This document shows, piece after piece, positions 9,644 through 18,800 of a stretch of DNA of 64,000 bases. The number at the start of each line of letters is the position of its first letter. Position 1 is the first letter of the stretch. Position numbers and translations under genes: made by a program. The stretch is from Planctomycetota bacterium (GTDB taxonomy: Bacteria; Planctomycetota; UBA1135; GCA-002686595), in NCBI GenBank assembly GCA_002683825.1, contig NYUD01000048.1, forward strand, positions 38,950 through 102,949. The letters are read 5' to 3'. The notes beneath the pieces were generated by a model that worked only from the letters and a program-made list of their open reading frames with translations, was not told the origin of the DNA and made no database searches.

Positions 9644-10681
9644 CTAGCCCGGCAGGAATTCCTTGGCTACGGCCAGTTCCGCAGCCAGGATGGCTCCACC
9701 CGCCGCACCCCGCAGGGTGTTGTGGCTGAGCGCCACGAACTTCCAGTCGAGGACCGAGCATTCCCGCAGGCGTCCGAGCGCCGTCGCCATGCCGCCCTCG
9801 AGTTCGCGATGCAGGCGCGGCTGTGGGGCGTCGGGTGCGTCGATATAGATCGTCGGGTGCTTCGGTGCGGAAGGGAGCTGAAGCTCCTGTGGCTCGCCTC
9901 GGAATTCCCGCCACGTCTGGATCAACTCAGGTGCGGAGGCCTCGTTTTCCAGCTCGACCGAAATACACAGCGTGTGGCCGTCCACGACTCCGACACGGTT
10001 GCATTGGGCGCTGACGATACAGTGCGCGTCGTCGAGAATCTTCTTCGTTTCGTTTTCCAGCTTTTCCTCTTCACCGGAGATGAAGGGGATCAGGTTGTCC
10101 GTCATTCCGAATGCGGTCGGGCCTCCGAGGCCTGCTCCGGAGAGAGCCTGCATGGTCGTGACGCTGGCGCGCTTGAAGCCGAAGGAATCTGCCAGCGGTT
10201 TCAAAGCCAGGACCAATCCGATTGTCGAGCAGTTGGGGTTCGCAAGGATCCTGCCTTCTCCGAAGTCCTGTGATTCCAGCAAGGTCAGATGATCGGCGTT
10301 CGCTTCGGGTACGATCAGCGGCACACGCGGATCCATGCGGTGGTTCTTCGCATTGGTGACGACGAAGCGACCATCGGCGGCGAAGGCCTTCTCGATCGGC
10401 CCGGCGACGTCGGAATCGAGGGCGGAGAAGGCGATGCGGCCCTCGACTCGGGGAATGTCGTCGGCGGAACGGACGACCATCGATGCGACCCTCTTCGGCA
10501 TCGGTTCGGGCAAGCTCCAGCGCACGGCCTCGCCATAGGTCTTGCCTGCCGATCGCGAGGACGCTGCCACGGCGACGAGGTCAAACCAGGGGTGACCGTC
10601 GAGAAGGCTGATGAACCGCTGGCCGACGCTGCCGGTGGCTCCGAGAACGCAGACGGGAATGGGGAATTCGGGCTGAGTCAT
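9644..10681 (-). CDS. asd: Aspartate-semialdehyde dehydrogenase
   Basis: NADPH-dependent reduction of aspartyl phosphate to aspartate semialdehyde, the branch point to lysine and to threonine/methionine. The protein has 345 residues. The dinucleotide-binding motif is GATGSVGQR (14-22), the catalytic Cys is C151 in NPNCSTI, and the conserved SGAGLGG and a basic active-site region follow. The overall pattern is closer to the archaeal/fungal-type branch of the family than to the E. coli type. It is on the same strand as thrA and thrC but separated from them by the oppositely oriented selenoprotein gene, so it probably has its own promoter in 10682-10779 or reads through. Confidence 0.93.
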   Translation of the reverse strand: MTQPEFPIPVCVLGATGSVGQRFISLLDGHPWFDLVAVAASSRSAGKTYGEAVRWSLPEPMPKRVASMVVRSADDIPRVEGRIAFSALDSDVAGPIEKAFAADGRFVVTNAKNHRMDPRVPLIVPEANADHLTLLESQDFGEGRILANPNCSTIGLVLALKPLADSFGFKRASVTTMQALSGAGLGGPTAFGMTDNLIPFISGEEEKLENETKKILDDAHCIVSAQCNRVGVVDGHTLCISVELENEASAPELIQTWREFRGEPQELQLPSAPKHPTIYIDAPDAPQPRLHRELEGGMATALGRLRECSVLDWKFVALSHNTLRGAAGGAILAAELAVAKEFLPG

Positions 10682-10779
10682 GGGTTTGGGCGGGCGGGGA
10701 GCTGCTTTGGAAAGCCTACCCTGGCAGGCCGCGGCATTCGATTACAGTCTCACCCCGTCAGGCGATTAGACTCGGGGGC

Positions 10780-11175
10780 ATGAAGTTCTTTTCCTCCTTC
10801 CCCCTCTTCTTGCTCGCCGTGTGCATGGGCGCCTGCGCGTCGACCACGAGTTCCGGTGATGCGCCTGCCGTCGACACAGCTCTGCCTGAGATTCGCTACT
10901 ACGTCATTGCGGATACATGACCCTTTTGCCAAAAAGTCGTAGCCGCCGTGGGCGAGCTCGAACAAGAGTACGGAGACCGCGTGTATTTCAACGTTATTTC
11001 GGCGGGGGAGACGGCCAAGCGGCAGGACGAAGTCGAGGCTTTCGGCTTCGCAGACCTGAAGCACGGAATGGTGGGGTTTTCCTCCGATGGAAAAAATTTG
11101 ATCCGAGTTCCCGGGCACCAATTCGGTCGCGAACGGATCGAGGCGGCCGTGAAGGCTGTGCTCGCCGCGGGATAG
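10780..11175 (+). CDS. Exported thioredoxin-like lipoprotein with selenocysteine (UxxC)
   Basis: The frame starting at ATG 10780 encodes 131 residues if the in-frame TGA at 10918-10920 is read as selenocysteine, and terminates at TAG 11173-11175. Residues 1-19 are a lipoprotein-like signal (hydrophobic core, then MGAC with C19). After a short linker comes strand IRYYVIADT, then U47-P-F-C50 followed by an amphipathic helix, exactly where a thioredoxin-fold CxxC motif belongs. The downstream part has GFADLKHGMVGFSSDG, resembling the later strands of the fold, although the usual cis-Pro was not identified. A SECIS-like hairpin lies at 10937-10961. High GC at third codon positions continues on both sides of the TGA, arguing against a chance frame. 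The Shine-Dalgarno sequence is poor. It ends 2 nt from the convergent thrC. The inferred role is an envelope thiol/selenol oxidoreductase. Confidence 0.78.
10937..10961 (+). promoter_or_regulatory. Putative bacterial SECIS hairpin for the lipoprotein TGA
   Basis: Pairing by eye gives U37-A61, C38-G60, G39-C59, bulged U40, A41-U58, G42-C57, C43-G56, bulged A55, C44-G54, G45-C53, C46-G52 and C47-G51 (last two digits of the coordinates), with apical loop GUG at 10948-10950. That is 10 base pairs with two single-base bulges. The loop begins with G and lies 27 nt after the TGA. A G-initial small loop and this spacing fit known bacterial SECIS elements, which lie inside the coding region just after the UGA and bind SelB. 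Confidence 0.6.
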
Positions 11176-11177
11176 TC

Positions 11178-12446
11178 TCAGCGCAAGGCTTCCTGCAACG
11201 CTTCCACCGCGGCCGGGATCTCCGTGACGCGTGCCGGGCGCTCGTGCAAACGAGCCAGGGCCTCGGGGATCTCGATGCTCTGGCCCAGAATCGGTTCGAC
11301 GACGCTCTGGAACTTCGCCGGGTGGGCGGTCGAAACCAACACGGCGGACGCGAGTCCCCGGATCTCGAACGCGTTCACGGCGGCGGCGGTATGCGGATCG
11401 AAGACGCGGCCGTAGCGCTCCTTTCCGTGTGCGATCACCTCGCGCAGGGTCGCGTCGTCCGTGGTGGTCGCGCTGACGTCGCCCCGAAGTGCGTCCACCG
11501 ACGCATAGAGGTCGAATACCCGTTCGATGTTGCTCGGGTTGCCCACATCCATCGCATTGGCAAGGGTCGGGATCGAGGGTCGCGGGGTCCATTCGCCGGT
11601 TTCGAGGTAATCAGGCACCGGGCGGTTCGAGTTCGCGGCCATCACGATTCTCTGGACTGGAAAGCCCATCCTCTTGGCCCAGAGGGCCGCGGTGGCGTTG
11701 CCCACGTTGCCCGTCGGAACGACGAAGGTTGCGGGGCTTCCGTGGCGGGAGTGATACTCGAGCGCGGCGGAGGCGTAATAGACCGTCTGGGGCAGGAGTC
11801 GCGCGATGTTGATGCTGTTGGCCGTCGTCAGCGTCCGTTCTCCGAGGGACCCCGGTGTTCCCAGGGCCTGCTTCAACATGCGCTGGCAGTCGTCGAAGGC
11901 ACCCTGGACCGCGAAGGCGTGAACGTTGTTGCTCCAGCACGTCAGTAGCCGCTCCTGCTCCGCCGACACGCCGCCCTTGGGGAACAGGATCACCACGTCC
12001 AGGCTCTCCTTGCCGTCCAGGGCGGCTGCGACCGCCGATCCGGTGTCGCCGGAGGTCGCGACCAGAACCGTTCGACGTTCGTGGTCCCTTCTCGACAGGC
12101 ATTCGGCCATGAAACGCGCGCCCACATCCTTGAAGGCGGCGGTCGGTCCGTGAAAGAGCTCCAGAACGTAGGTGCCGGCCGTGTTCGCGAGGGCGGTCAG
12201 CGGGATGGGGAAGTCGAAGGCGCGTTCTACGATGGCACGCAGATCGGCCTGCAGCGGATCATCCTCGAAGAACGGCGCCAGTGTCGCGATCGCCACATCG
12301 CTGAAACTCGCCTCTGAAACGGCTTGCCACGCGATCTCGGGGAAGCGTTCCGGCACATACAGCCCGCCGTCAGGAGCCAGGCCTTGAACCAGGGCTTCTC
12401 CGAACGAAAGCGGCGGGGCGTTTCGACCCGTGCTGCGGTATTTCAT
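11178..12446 (-). CDS. thrC: Threonine synthase
   Basis: PLP-dependent conversion of O-phosphohomoserine to threonine. The protein has 422 residues, a normal length. The N-terminus has the typical LSFGEALVQGLAPDGGLYVPE. The PLP lysine is K106 in HGPTAAFKDVGARF, and the phosphate-binding loop (TSGDTGSA) and PTGNVGN motif are clear. It starts at ATG 12446, only 7 nt after the thrA stop, so thrA-thrC are an operon. No homoserine kinase gene (thrB) lies beside it. Confidence 0.96.
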   Translation of the reverse strand: MKYRSTGRNAPPLSFGEALVQGLAPDGGLYVPERFPEIAWQAVSEASFSDVAIATLAPFFEDDPLQADLRAIVERAFDFPIPLTALANTAGTYVLELFHGPTAAFKDVGARFMAECLSRRDHERRTVLVATSGDTGSAVAAALDGKESLDVVILFPKGGVSAEQERLLTCWSNNVHAFAVQGAFDDCQRMLKQALGTPGSLGERTLTTANSINIARLLPQTVYYASAALEYHSRHGSPATFVVPTGNVGNATAALWAKRMGFPVQRIVMAANSNRPVPDYLETGEWTPRPSIPTLANAMDVGNPSNIERVFDLYASVDALRGDVSATTTDDATLREVIAHGKERYGRVFDPHTAAAVNAFEIRGLASAVLVSTAHPAKFQSVVEPILGQSIEIPEALARLHERPARVTEIPAAVEALQEALR

Positions 12447-12453
12447 CCGGGGT

Positions 12454-14940
12454 TTACAGGGGTTCTCCGAGCGAGCTCGCGAGCCGCAGGAGATCGCCGA
12501 AGACGCCGGCCGCGGTGACCTCGGGCCCGGCCCCGGGGCCTTGAACGATCAGCGGGTCCTCGGAGTATCGATCGGTTGTGAAGGCGATGATGTTGTCGCC
12601 CGGGCGAATGGTTGCAAAGGGATGGTCGGGTAGTACTTGCCGCAGTCCCACTTCGACCCGTCCGTCCGCCTCGATGACGGCCCCATAGCGCAGGAGCTTG
12701 CCCCCTTTCTCGGCGGTTTGCCGCAGCATTTCCTTTTCGTCATCAAACTTCGGGAGTCCGGCCAGAAAGCGCTTTGCATCGTCGCAATCGGCCAGGGCCT
12801 CGGGTACGAGCGTGTCCACAGGAACGTGCTCGAGCTCGAGATCCAGGCCGAATTCGCGCCCCAGGATGACCGCCTTGCGAGCGACGTCGAGCCCGGACAG
12901 ATCATCCCGCGGATCCGGCTCCATGAAACCGCGGCGTTCCGCTTCGGCGACGATGGCCGAAAAGGGTTCGCGGCCCGTGAAGCGGCCTAACAGGTAGGAA
13001 AGTGTTCCTGAGAGCACGCCCTCGATCCGTCGCACGCGGTCGCCGGTACGGATCAATTCGCGCAAAGTCGAGATGACCGGCAGGCCGGCACCCACGGTCG
13101 CTTCGTACAGATAGCGCGCCGACACGCGGTCGCCCAGCTCACGCAGGCGTCGATATTTTTCCAGTCGATCCGTGTTGGCCAGTTTGTTCGGCGTGATGAC
13201 GTGGATGCCGCGCTCGAGCCAGGAGGCATAGTGTTCCGCAACGCGCGGGCTGGCGCTGCAATCCAGGATTACTGAATGGGGAAGGTGCCCCGCCTGAATG
13301 TGATCGGCGAAGAGTTCCATGTTCGCGTCTCGGCTCTGGCGTTCGAAGGGCTCGCGCCAGCGCTCCACCGGGATGCCCTGGTCGTCCAGAAGCATGCGTG
13401 TCGAGTTGGTGATGCCCCGCACCCGCAGGTCTATGTGTTGGGTTCGATGGAGAGATTCCTCCTGCGTCTTGAGCTGATGCAAGAGCTCCGCTCCTACCAG
13501 TCCCGGACCGATCAGGCCTACCGAAATCGTGCGGTCCGCGAGGTAGAAGCCGGCGTGCGTGCTGCGCAGGGCGCGAGCCGCCTGTTCCTGGTCCACCACC
13601 GCGGAGATGTTGCGTTCCGAGGATCCCTGGGCGATCGCCCGCACGTTGATGCCCGATCGTCCCAGAGTACTGAAGAGTTTGGCGGCGACGCCAGAGGTCT
13701 CGACCATGTCGTCGCCGACCACCGCGAGGATGCTGAACGGTCCGGAGACATCGATGCTTTGAACCTGGCCGTGGGCCAGCTCGAGCACGAAGGCTGCCTC
13801 GACCGCAGCGCACGCCTCGTGGCGTCGATCGAAGGGAATCGCGACGCAGATCGAATGCTCCGAGCTGGCCTGCGAGATCATCGTGACCGAAACTCCGACC
13901 TGATGAAGTGCGGTGAAGAGCCGGCTGGCGATACCCGGCACTCCGATCATGCCGCTACCCTCCAGGTTCAAGAGCGCGATGTTGTCGATCGACGAAATAC
14001 CTTTGACCGCCGACTTCAGATCGAAGGAGCGCTCGCCTTTCGTTTGTGCTCTGATCCACGTGCCGCGCGCTTCGACGTTCTGCGAATTCCGTATGAGAAT
14101 CGGGATGCCTAGCTCCACCGCCGGTCCCATCGTCTGCGGGTGCAGGACCTTTGCTCCGAAGAACGCCAGCTCGATCGCTTCGGAATAAGTGAGTTCCTCG
14201 ACGGTGATCGCTTCCGGAACCTGTCGCGGGTCGGCGCTCAAAACACCGTCGACATCGGTCCAGATCGTGATCGATTCCGCCTTCAGGAGCTTGCCGAAGA
14301 TCGAAGCGGAGAAATCGCTGCCGTTGCGGCGTAGGGTCGTGATGGTGCCGGAGGGGTCGCGCGCGACGAAACCCGTGATGACCAGGAATTCACCTGCAAA
14401 GGAGTCCATCCAGCGCGCGAAGTTGCGTTCCGTTTCCTCCCAGCAAACGGAGGGTCCGGTGTTCTCCTGCTGGACGACGAGGACCTCCCGAGCGTCCAGC
14501 CAGACCGCGTCCAGCCCCTTTTCTGTAAGCCAGGCCTGCAACATGGCCGAGGACCACACCTCACCGTGGCCGCTCACCAGATCGAGCGTGGACGGAGGGC
14601 ACGTGCCCGCGAGCTCGACACCCCGAAGAATTTCACGCAGATTCCCGATCTGATGCCGGACAAATTCGATGACCCCCTTCGGATCCTCGAGGAGTTCGGA
14701 GCAGACCTGCGTGATGCGTTCCTGTAGTTTCTCGAGCGCTTTGGGATAGTCGTTACCGTGCTGGCTTGCGGTCTCCGCCAGGCGAATCAACTCATTGGTG
14801 ACCCCCCCCATGGCCGAAACGACGACGGCGATGCGCGTTCCCTGGGTCTCGTGGGCGCTCACGAGCAACCGGCCGGCATTGGCAATGCGTTCCGAATCGA
14901 AGAGTGAAGTGCCCCCGAACTTGTGAATGTGCCAGCCCAT
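12454..14940 (-). CDS. thrA: Bifunctional aspartokinase / homoserine dehydrogenase
   Basis: First and third steps of threonine synthesis in one 828-residue protein: phosphorylation of aspartate and reduction of aspartate semialdehyde to homoserine. The start at ATG 14940 puts the kinase motif KFGGTS at residues 7-12; the open frame to 15027 adds 29 unsupported residues. The kinase domain spans about 1-290, with NGSDFSASIFG and TDVDGVLSADPR. Two ACT domains follow (about 310-460), containing the IGVPGIASRLF and TSGVAAKLFSTLG segments that sense threonine. The C-terminal homoserine dehydrogenase (about 465-828) has GPGLVGAELL and GVLSGTLSYLL. It is cotranscribed with thrC. Confidence 0.96.
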   Translation of the reverse strand: MGWHIHKFGGTSLFDSERIANAGRLLVSAHETQGTRIAVVVSAMGGVTNELIRLAETASQHGNDYPKALEKLQERITQVCSELLEDPKGVIEFVRHQIGNLREILRGVELAGTCPPSTLDLVSGHGEVWSSAMLQAWLTEKGLDAVWLDAREVLVVQQENTGPSVCWEETERNFARWMDSFAGEFLVITGFVARDPSGTITTLRRNGSDFSASIFGKLLKAESITIWTDVDGVLSADPRQVPEAITVEELTYSEAIELAFFGAKVLHPQTMGPAVELGIPILIRNSQNVEARGTWIRAQTKGERSFDLKSAVKGISSIDNIALLNLEGSGMIGVPGIASRLFTALHQVGVSVTMISQASSEHSICVAIPFDRRHEACAAVEAAFVLELAHGQVQSIDVSGPFSILAVVGDDMVETSGVAAKLFSTLGRSGINVRAIAQGSSERNISAVVDQEQAARALRSTHAGFYLADRTISVGLIGPGLVGAELLHQLKTQEESLHRTQHIDLRVRGITNSTRMLLDDQGIPVERWREPFERQSRDANMELFADHIQAGHLPHSVILDCSASPRVAEHYASWLERGIHVITPNKLANTDRLEKYRRLRELGDRVSARYLYEATVGAGLPVISTLRELIRTGDRVRRIEGVLSGTLSYLLGRFTGREPFSAIVAEAERRGFMEPDPRDDLSGLDVARKAVILGREFGLDLELEHVPVDTLVPEALADCDDAKRFLAGLPKFDDEKEMLRQTAEKGGKLLRYGAVIEADGRVEVGLRQVLPDHPFATIRPGDNIIAFTTDRYSEDPLIVQGPGAGPEVTAAGVFGDLLRLASSLGEPL

Positions 14941-15054
14941 CGAGTGTCCAGGCGGCGCGCTTTCGGAGCGCCGACACCCAAGAGATACCGATCCGCGGTG
15001 GTCGGGGCAAGCTCGTCTCCGACTCAATACAGCCGGGGCTCAACCCTGGGGCGA

Positions 15055-15519
15055 TCAGGCGGCCCTGTGGTGCTTGCCCTTCACCAGGTAGTCCGCGACG
15101 TGCGTCGCGCACCACGAGTCCGGTTTGACCCGCACCTGGAAGCCGTGCCCCGCGACCATTCCCGAGAGTGCGCGAACGTACTTTGAGGAACGGTGGCGTA
15201 GATCCTGGTTGGCGTCCACGTGCACGATGATGTCGTGGGCGATGGTCTCGTTCAGCACAACCGCGGTATTCAGCGACAGCTGGGCCTCGTGGAACAGCTT
15301 GTGGGCGAGGGAGGGGACCCTCGGGATGCGGCAATGCTGATAGAAGATCCTGCCGCCCTTCCCGGGGGCGATGATGGCCACCACCGTCACGTAGTTCGTG
15401 TTGTAGCCGCTGTGCTGTGAATCGGTGCCGATGTGGACGACTTCCTCTGTTCCGGAAAGCAGGCCCGTGACGGCCTCACTCAAGTTGCGTATTGGGGTTC
15501 CGGATAGAGATCTCCACAT
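15055..15519 (-). CDS. Ribonuclease H-like YkuK family protein (DUF458)
   Basis: A 154-residue protein of the RNase H-like YkuK/DUF458 family, whose exact function is not established. The typical VHIGTDSQ opens the first strand and carries the putative first metal-binding Asp. It is followed by GKGGRIFYQHCRIPRVPSLA, and VHVDANQDLRHRSSKYV gives further acidic residues. The start at ATG 15519 fits the family; the longer open frame to 15636 adds a basic segment of unknown value. It lies 114 nt upstream of thrA on the same strand but is functionally unrelated. Confidence 0.82.
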   Translation of the reverse strand: MWRSLSGTPIRNLSEAVTGLLSGTEEVVHIGTDSQHSGYNTNYVTVVAIIAPGKGGRIFYQHCRIPRVPSLAHKLFHEAQLSLNTAVVLNETIAHDIIVHVDANQDLRHRSSKYVRALSGMVAGHGFQVRVKPDSWCATHVADYLVKGKHHRAA

Positions 15520-15820
15520 GCCAGCCCGTCTTCTCTTTTTTCGACCCCCTACGGGGGACACTTTAGGGTAAGCGTGTTCGCGGAAAAACGCCGTGACGCG
15601 GTCCTTTTTCAGGGAATGGGCGCCCAAAGAACGCACTGGAGGGCCGTGGGCGAGTGTTTCGTGCTCGAAGTTCGGATCGGATCTCCCCGGGCTGGGCTCG
15701 CCGGAGTTCCCTCCCCCCTGCTCGTGGAGGTAGGGGGAGCGAAAAAAGAAGCGTTGCTCCGGTACGGGGCTCTTCTAGATACATTGGAGGTTGATTCCCC
15801 TTCGTGGAAGACAAGACGCG
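15520..15820. other. Divergent intergenic region, no gene seen
   Basis: This 301-nt stretch separates the minus-strand YkuK gene from the plus-strand lipoprotein gene. It should hold both promoters, but I could not identify convincing -35/-10 boxes. It contains a 5-bp CCCCC/GGGGG hairpin near 15545-15557 preceded by a T-run, which is the wrong order for a plus-strand terminator. A 117-codon open frame from 15574 runs into the next gene out of phase and looks spurious. Confidence 0.5.
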
Positions 15821-18800
15821 ATGTTCCGGTCCCCCTGCCTGCTTTCTGGCGCCCTTTGCGCAATCCTTTTCGTGGTGTCCTGTGGCGAACCGGGCTCCTC
15901 GGTCGTTCCTCCGGGGACCGGAGGTGAGTTCTCGGTCAACGGGAGCGACGTGACCACGCCGTGGAAGCTGAACCAGCCGATACTCTTTCGTTTCACCCGA
16001 CCGGTGGACTTTGCCACCGTGAGTCGGCGATCGATCCGGATCGAAACGAGCCTTGGCGTGTCTGCCGAGGGAAGCTACGCCTTTCTCAGCGCCGATGACG
16101 ATGGCGACGGGATCCCGGAGATCGATCCGACGCAGATCGTCTTCCAGCCGCGCTGTCCGCTTCAGGGCGATGGTTCCGACTCCGGGCTGGAGAAAGGCGC
16201 GACGTATCTGATCACGATCGCCACGGCTGCCGACTCGGTGTTCGAGACGCTGCGTTCGGCAGGCGGGCGACCCCTGACACAGACTTTCGTGCGCACGTTC
16301 GGTGTGGTGGCCGGCGACTCGCCGGCGGACCTATACGTGGACTTCGGAAGTGGGGCTCCCCTGCCCCTGATTCGTGACCTGGGTTCGAGCGATCCCCTGA
16401 ACACCTATCTCGAAGTCGGAGGCGATGATCGAAACCGGGTCTACTTCGAGTTCGATTCAAGCGACGGGACGGTCAATCCCAACCCCGCGGATTTCCTGGC
16501 GCCCTTGAATCGCTTCGCCGAACCCGGCGACCGTCTGGTTTTCTACATGTGGTTCAATCAGCCCATCGATCCGGCCTCGTCGAACCTGGACCGGCTCGTC
16601 GTGCAGTACCTGGATGCTCGGAGCCGCTGGCACAGCCTCGATACCGTCGTGGAGCTCCTGTCGAACTGTTTCGCCTCCGGGAAGGGTGCCTTGGCGCGTT
16701 TGACGCCCCGCGGCGTCATGCCCCCCGAGGGATTCGTGCGCCTGCGAATCGAAAACGGGTTCCGGGACCTCGCGGGTCAGGTCTGGGTGAATGCGCTCGA
16801 CGGTTTTGCTGACCTGAGCACCACCGCCGTGCACTTCGAAAGCCTTGTGCCTGCGGACAAACTGGGCGACGAGGTGGCCGAGGGGTTTGACTTCGGGGCG
16901 GTCCATTTGTCCTCGCGCGAAGATCCACAGCCCCGGGGCGACACGGGGCAGGCCGTGTGGGGCCAGGGCGTGCTGCGCTCGTCGGTCGGCTTCGACGGGA
17001 CGGGCGGACCCAACGGTGATTTCGACTGGGTGGTTCAAAGCGGTGAGAACGTCTTCTTCAATACGACTTTGACCGTGATCGTGGGGGGAGCGGACGGGAT
17101 CCCCGAGGAGGCTCTCGAGGTCGTGGATGGCTTCCTTTCACTGCGCAACCTGATCGTCGAGGAAGGAGCTATGGTGCGCGTGATCGGACCGAACCCGCTG
17201 GTGATCGAAGCGACCGGCAGCGTCGTGATTCGCGGGCTGATCGATGCTTCCGGGTTCAACGGCCACGATGTGGCCACGCTCAACACCGGCCACCTCCCCG
17301 AACCGGGTGGGGCCGGGACCGCGGGGGGTGGAGATGGGGGCGTCGGGAGCCCATCGACCAATACGTCCTCACCCCGGGGTGGCCACGGAGAAGGACCCTT
17401 CCGCCTGGGCTCCCGGGGCGGAATGGGCGGCGAGAGCGGTTTCGCCGGCAAGGCCTTTGGCAAGGACGCGCGGCGCCCCGGCGGCGGGGGTGGCGGCCGG
17501 TTCGCACGGGATCAGGGAGACCTGATCGCTGAGCATGGCGGTGATGGCCATCCCCTTGGAAGGGGAGCCGTCACGGGGTTGAGTCCGGCGGTTGGAGGCA
17601 GTCCTAACGAGAGCGTTTTCGAAGACGCCCTACCAGGGAACGATTTCTACGGCGTCATCCCGCGCGTGAATGTGATGGGCGAGGTGGTCGGGCGCATGCG
17701 AGGGGAGCTCGATCGACCCTGGGCCGGTCACGGCGGCGGCGGCGGCGGGGACGCGGTTCCCTTCGACGAATTCCCCGCGCCGAACTGGAACCCCGGAAGC
17801 GACGAGAAGGGGGGCCCCGGAGGAGGCGGGGGCGGACTGGTGCGTATCCGTGCACTCGGCCCCATCCACTTCGGCCCCCTGGGAGAGATTCGCGTGCGTG
17901 GAGGCCGCGGAGGGGTCGGCGAGAACGCCCTGTTCCTCGATCACGTCGGCGGCACCGGGGGGTCGGGATCCGGTGGGCACGTGATGCTCGAATCGGCTTC
18001 CTTTGTCGATTTCCAGGGTCCCCGCGGCAGGGACTTCATCGACGCCGCGGGGGGACCGCACAGGAGCGGCCCGACGGGCGGCGTACCTGCGGACATCAGC
18101 AACGGCGGACAGGGCGGCCCGGGTGTCGTTCAACTCCACGTTCCGCGCCCCGAACGGGGCTTCGGAGCATCGCCCGAACAAGCCGGCGTCGTGCTGCCGA
18201 TGGACGCGCTGATTCAAGACGATCCCCTGGATGCGGTGACATCGCCGCCGGCAGTGATTCTCTACCCCGATTTCGGTTCGCGTTCGACGGCGCGTTCGCG
18301 TTGGATCTCCTTGGGTGCGGCGGAGCAATCCGCGGATGGGGGCGTCGAGTTGGTCACGTTCCTCTTCAAAGGGACGGAGCAGGCGGCCGGCGGCGACGAG
18401 GGCAAGGTTCTGGTCGACGGAGACACGGTTCGCGATGTAGATCCGTTGTTCGGCCCGGGTGTGATCGACGGACTCGACGCACGCGTCGAGGAGGACGGCG
18501 TCACCCTGAGCCTGCGGGGCGATGCCCTGTCGTTCGGGTCGTCGCAAGTGCTCTTCGATGACGTCTACCTGCGCACACCGGCGCTCCTGGAGAACTTCCT
18601 GTTGAGGTTCTCGACGGACACCGGCTTCGAGGCTGACTTCGATGTGGGCGCCGCCGCGTACGACGATTCGCAGGCTGTGCTCACCCTCCAGGTGCCCTTC
18701 GAGGGGCCGACCCTGGCGGATTTCGTGGCCACGGCGGATGCCCCGGTGACGTATTCGCTCATCCCGCGCTTCTTCCGCCTCAGCTCAAGGCTGGGCCTGG

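Noticed and set aside
9111..9914. 267-residue minus-strand ORF between pilT and asd
   Set aside because: Overlaps the C-terminal part of pilT and of asd out of phase and has an atypical Arg/Pro-rich composition.
10948..11175. A short stand-alone GTG-started ORF of 75 residues
   Set aside because: It is the C-terminal part of the 131-residue frame from 10780 once the TGA is read as Sec; alone it would lack the signal peptide and half the thioredoxin fold.
15545..15557. CCCCC/GGGGG hairpin as a terminator
   Set aside because: The T-run precedes the stem rather than following it and the region lies between divergent genes.
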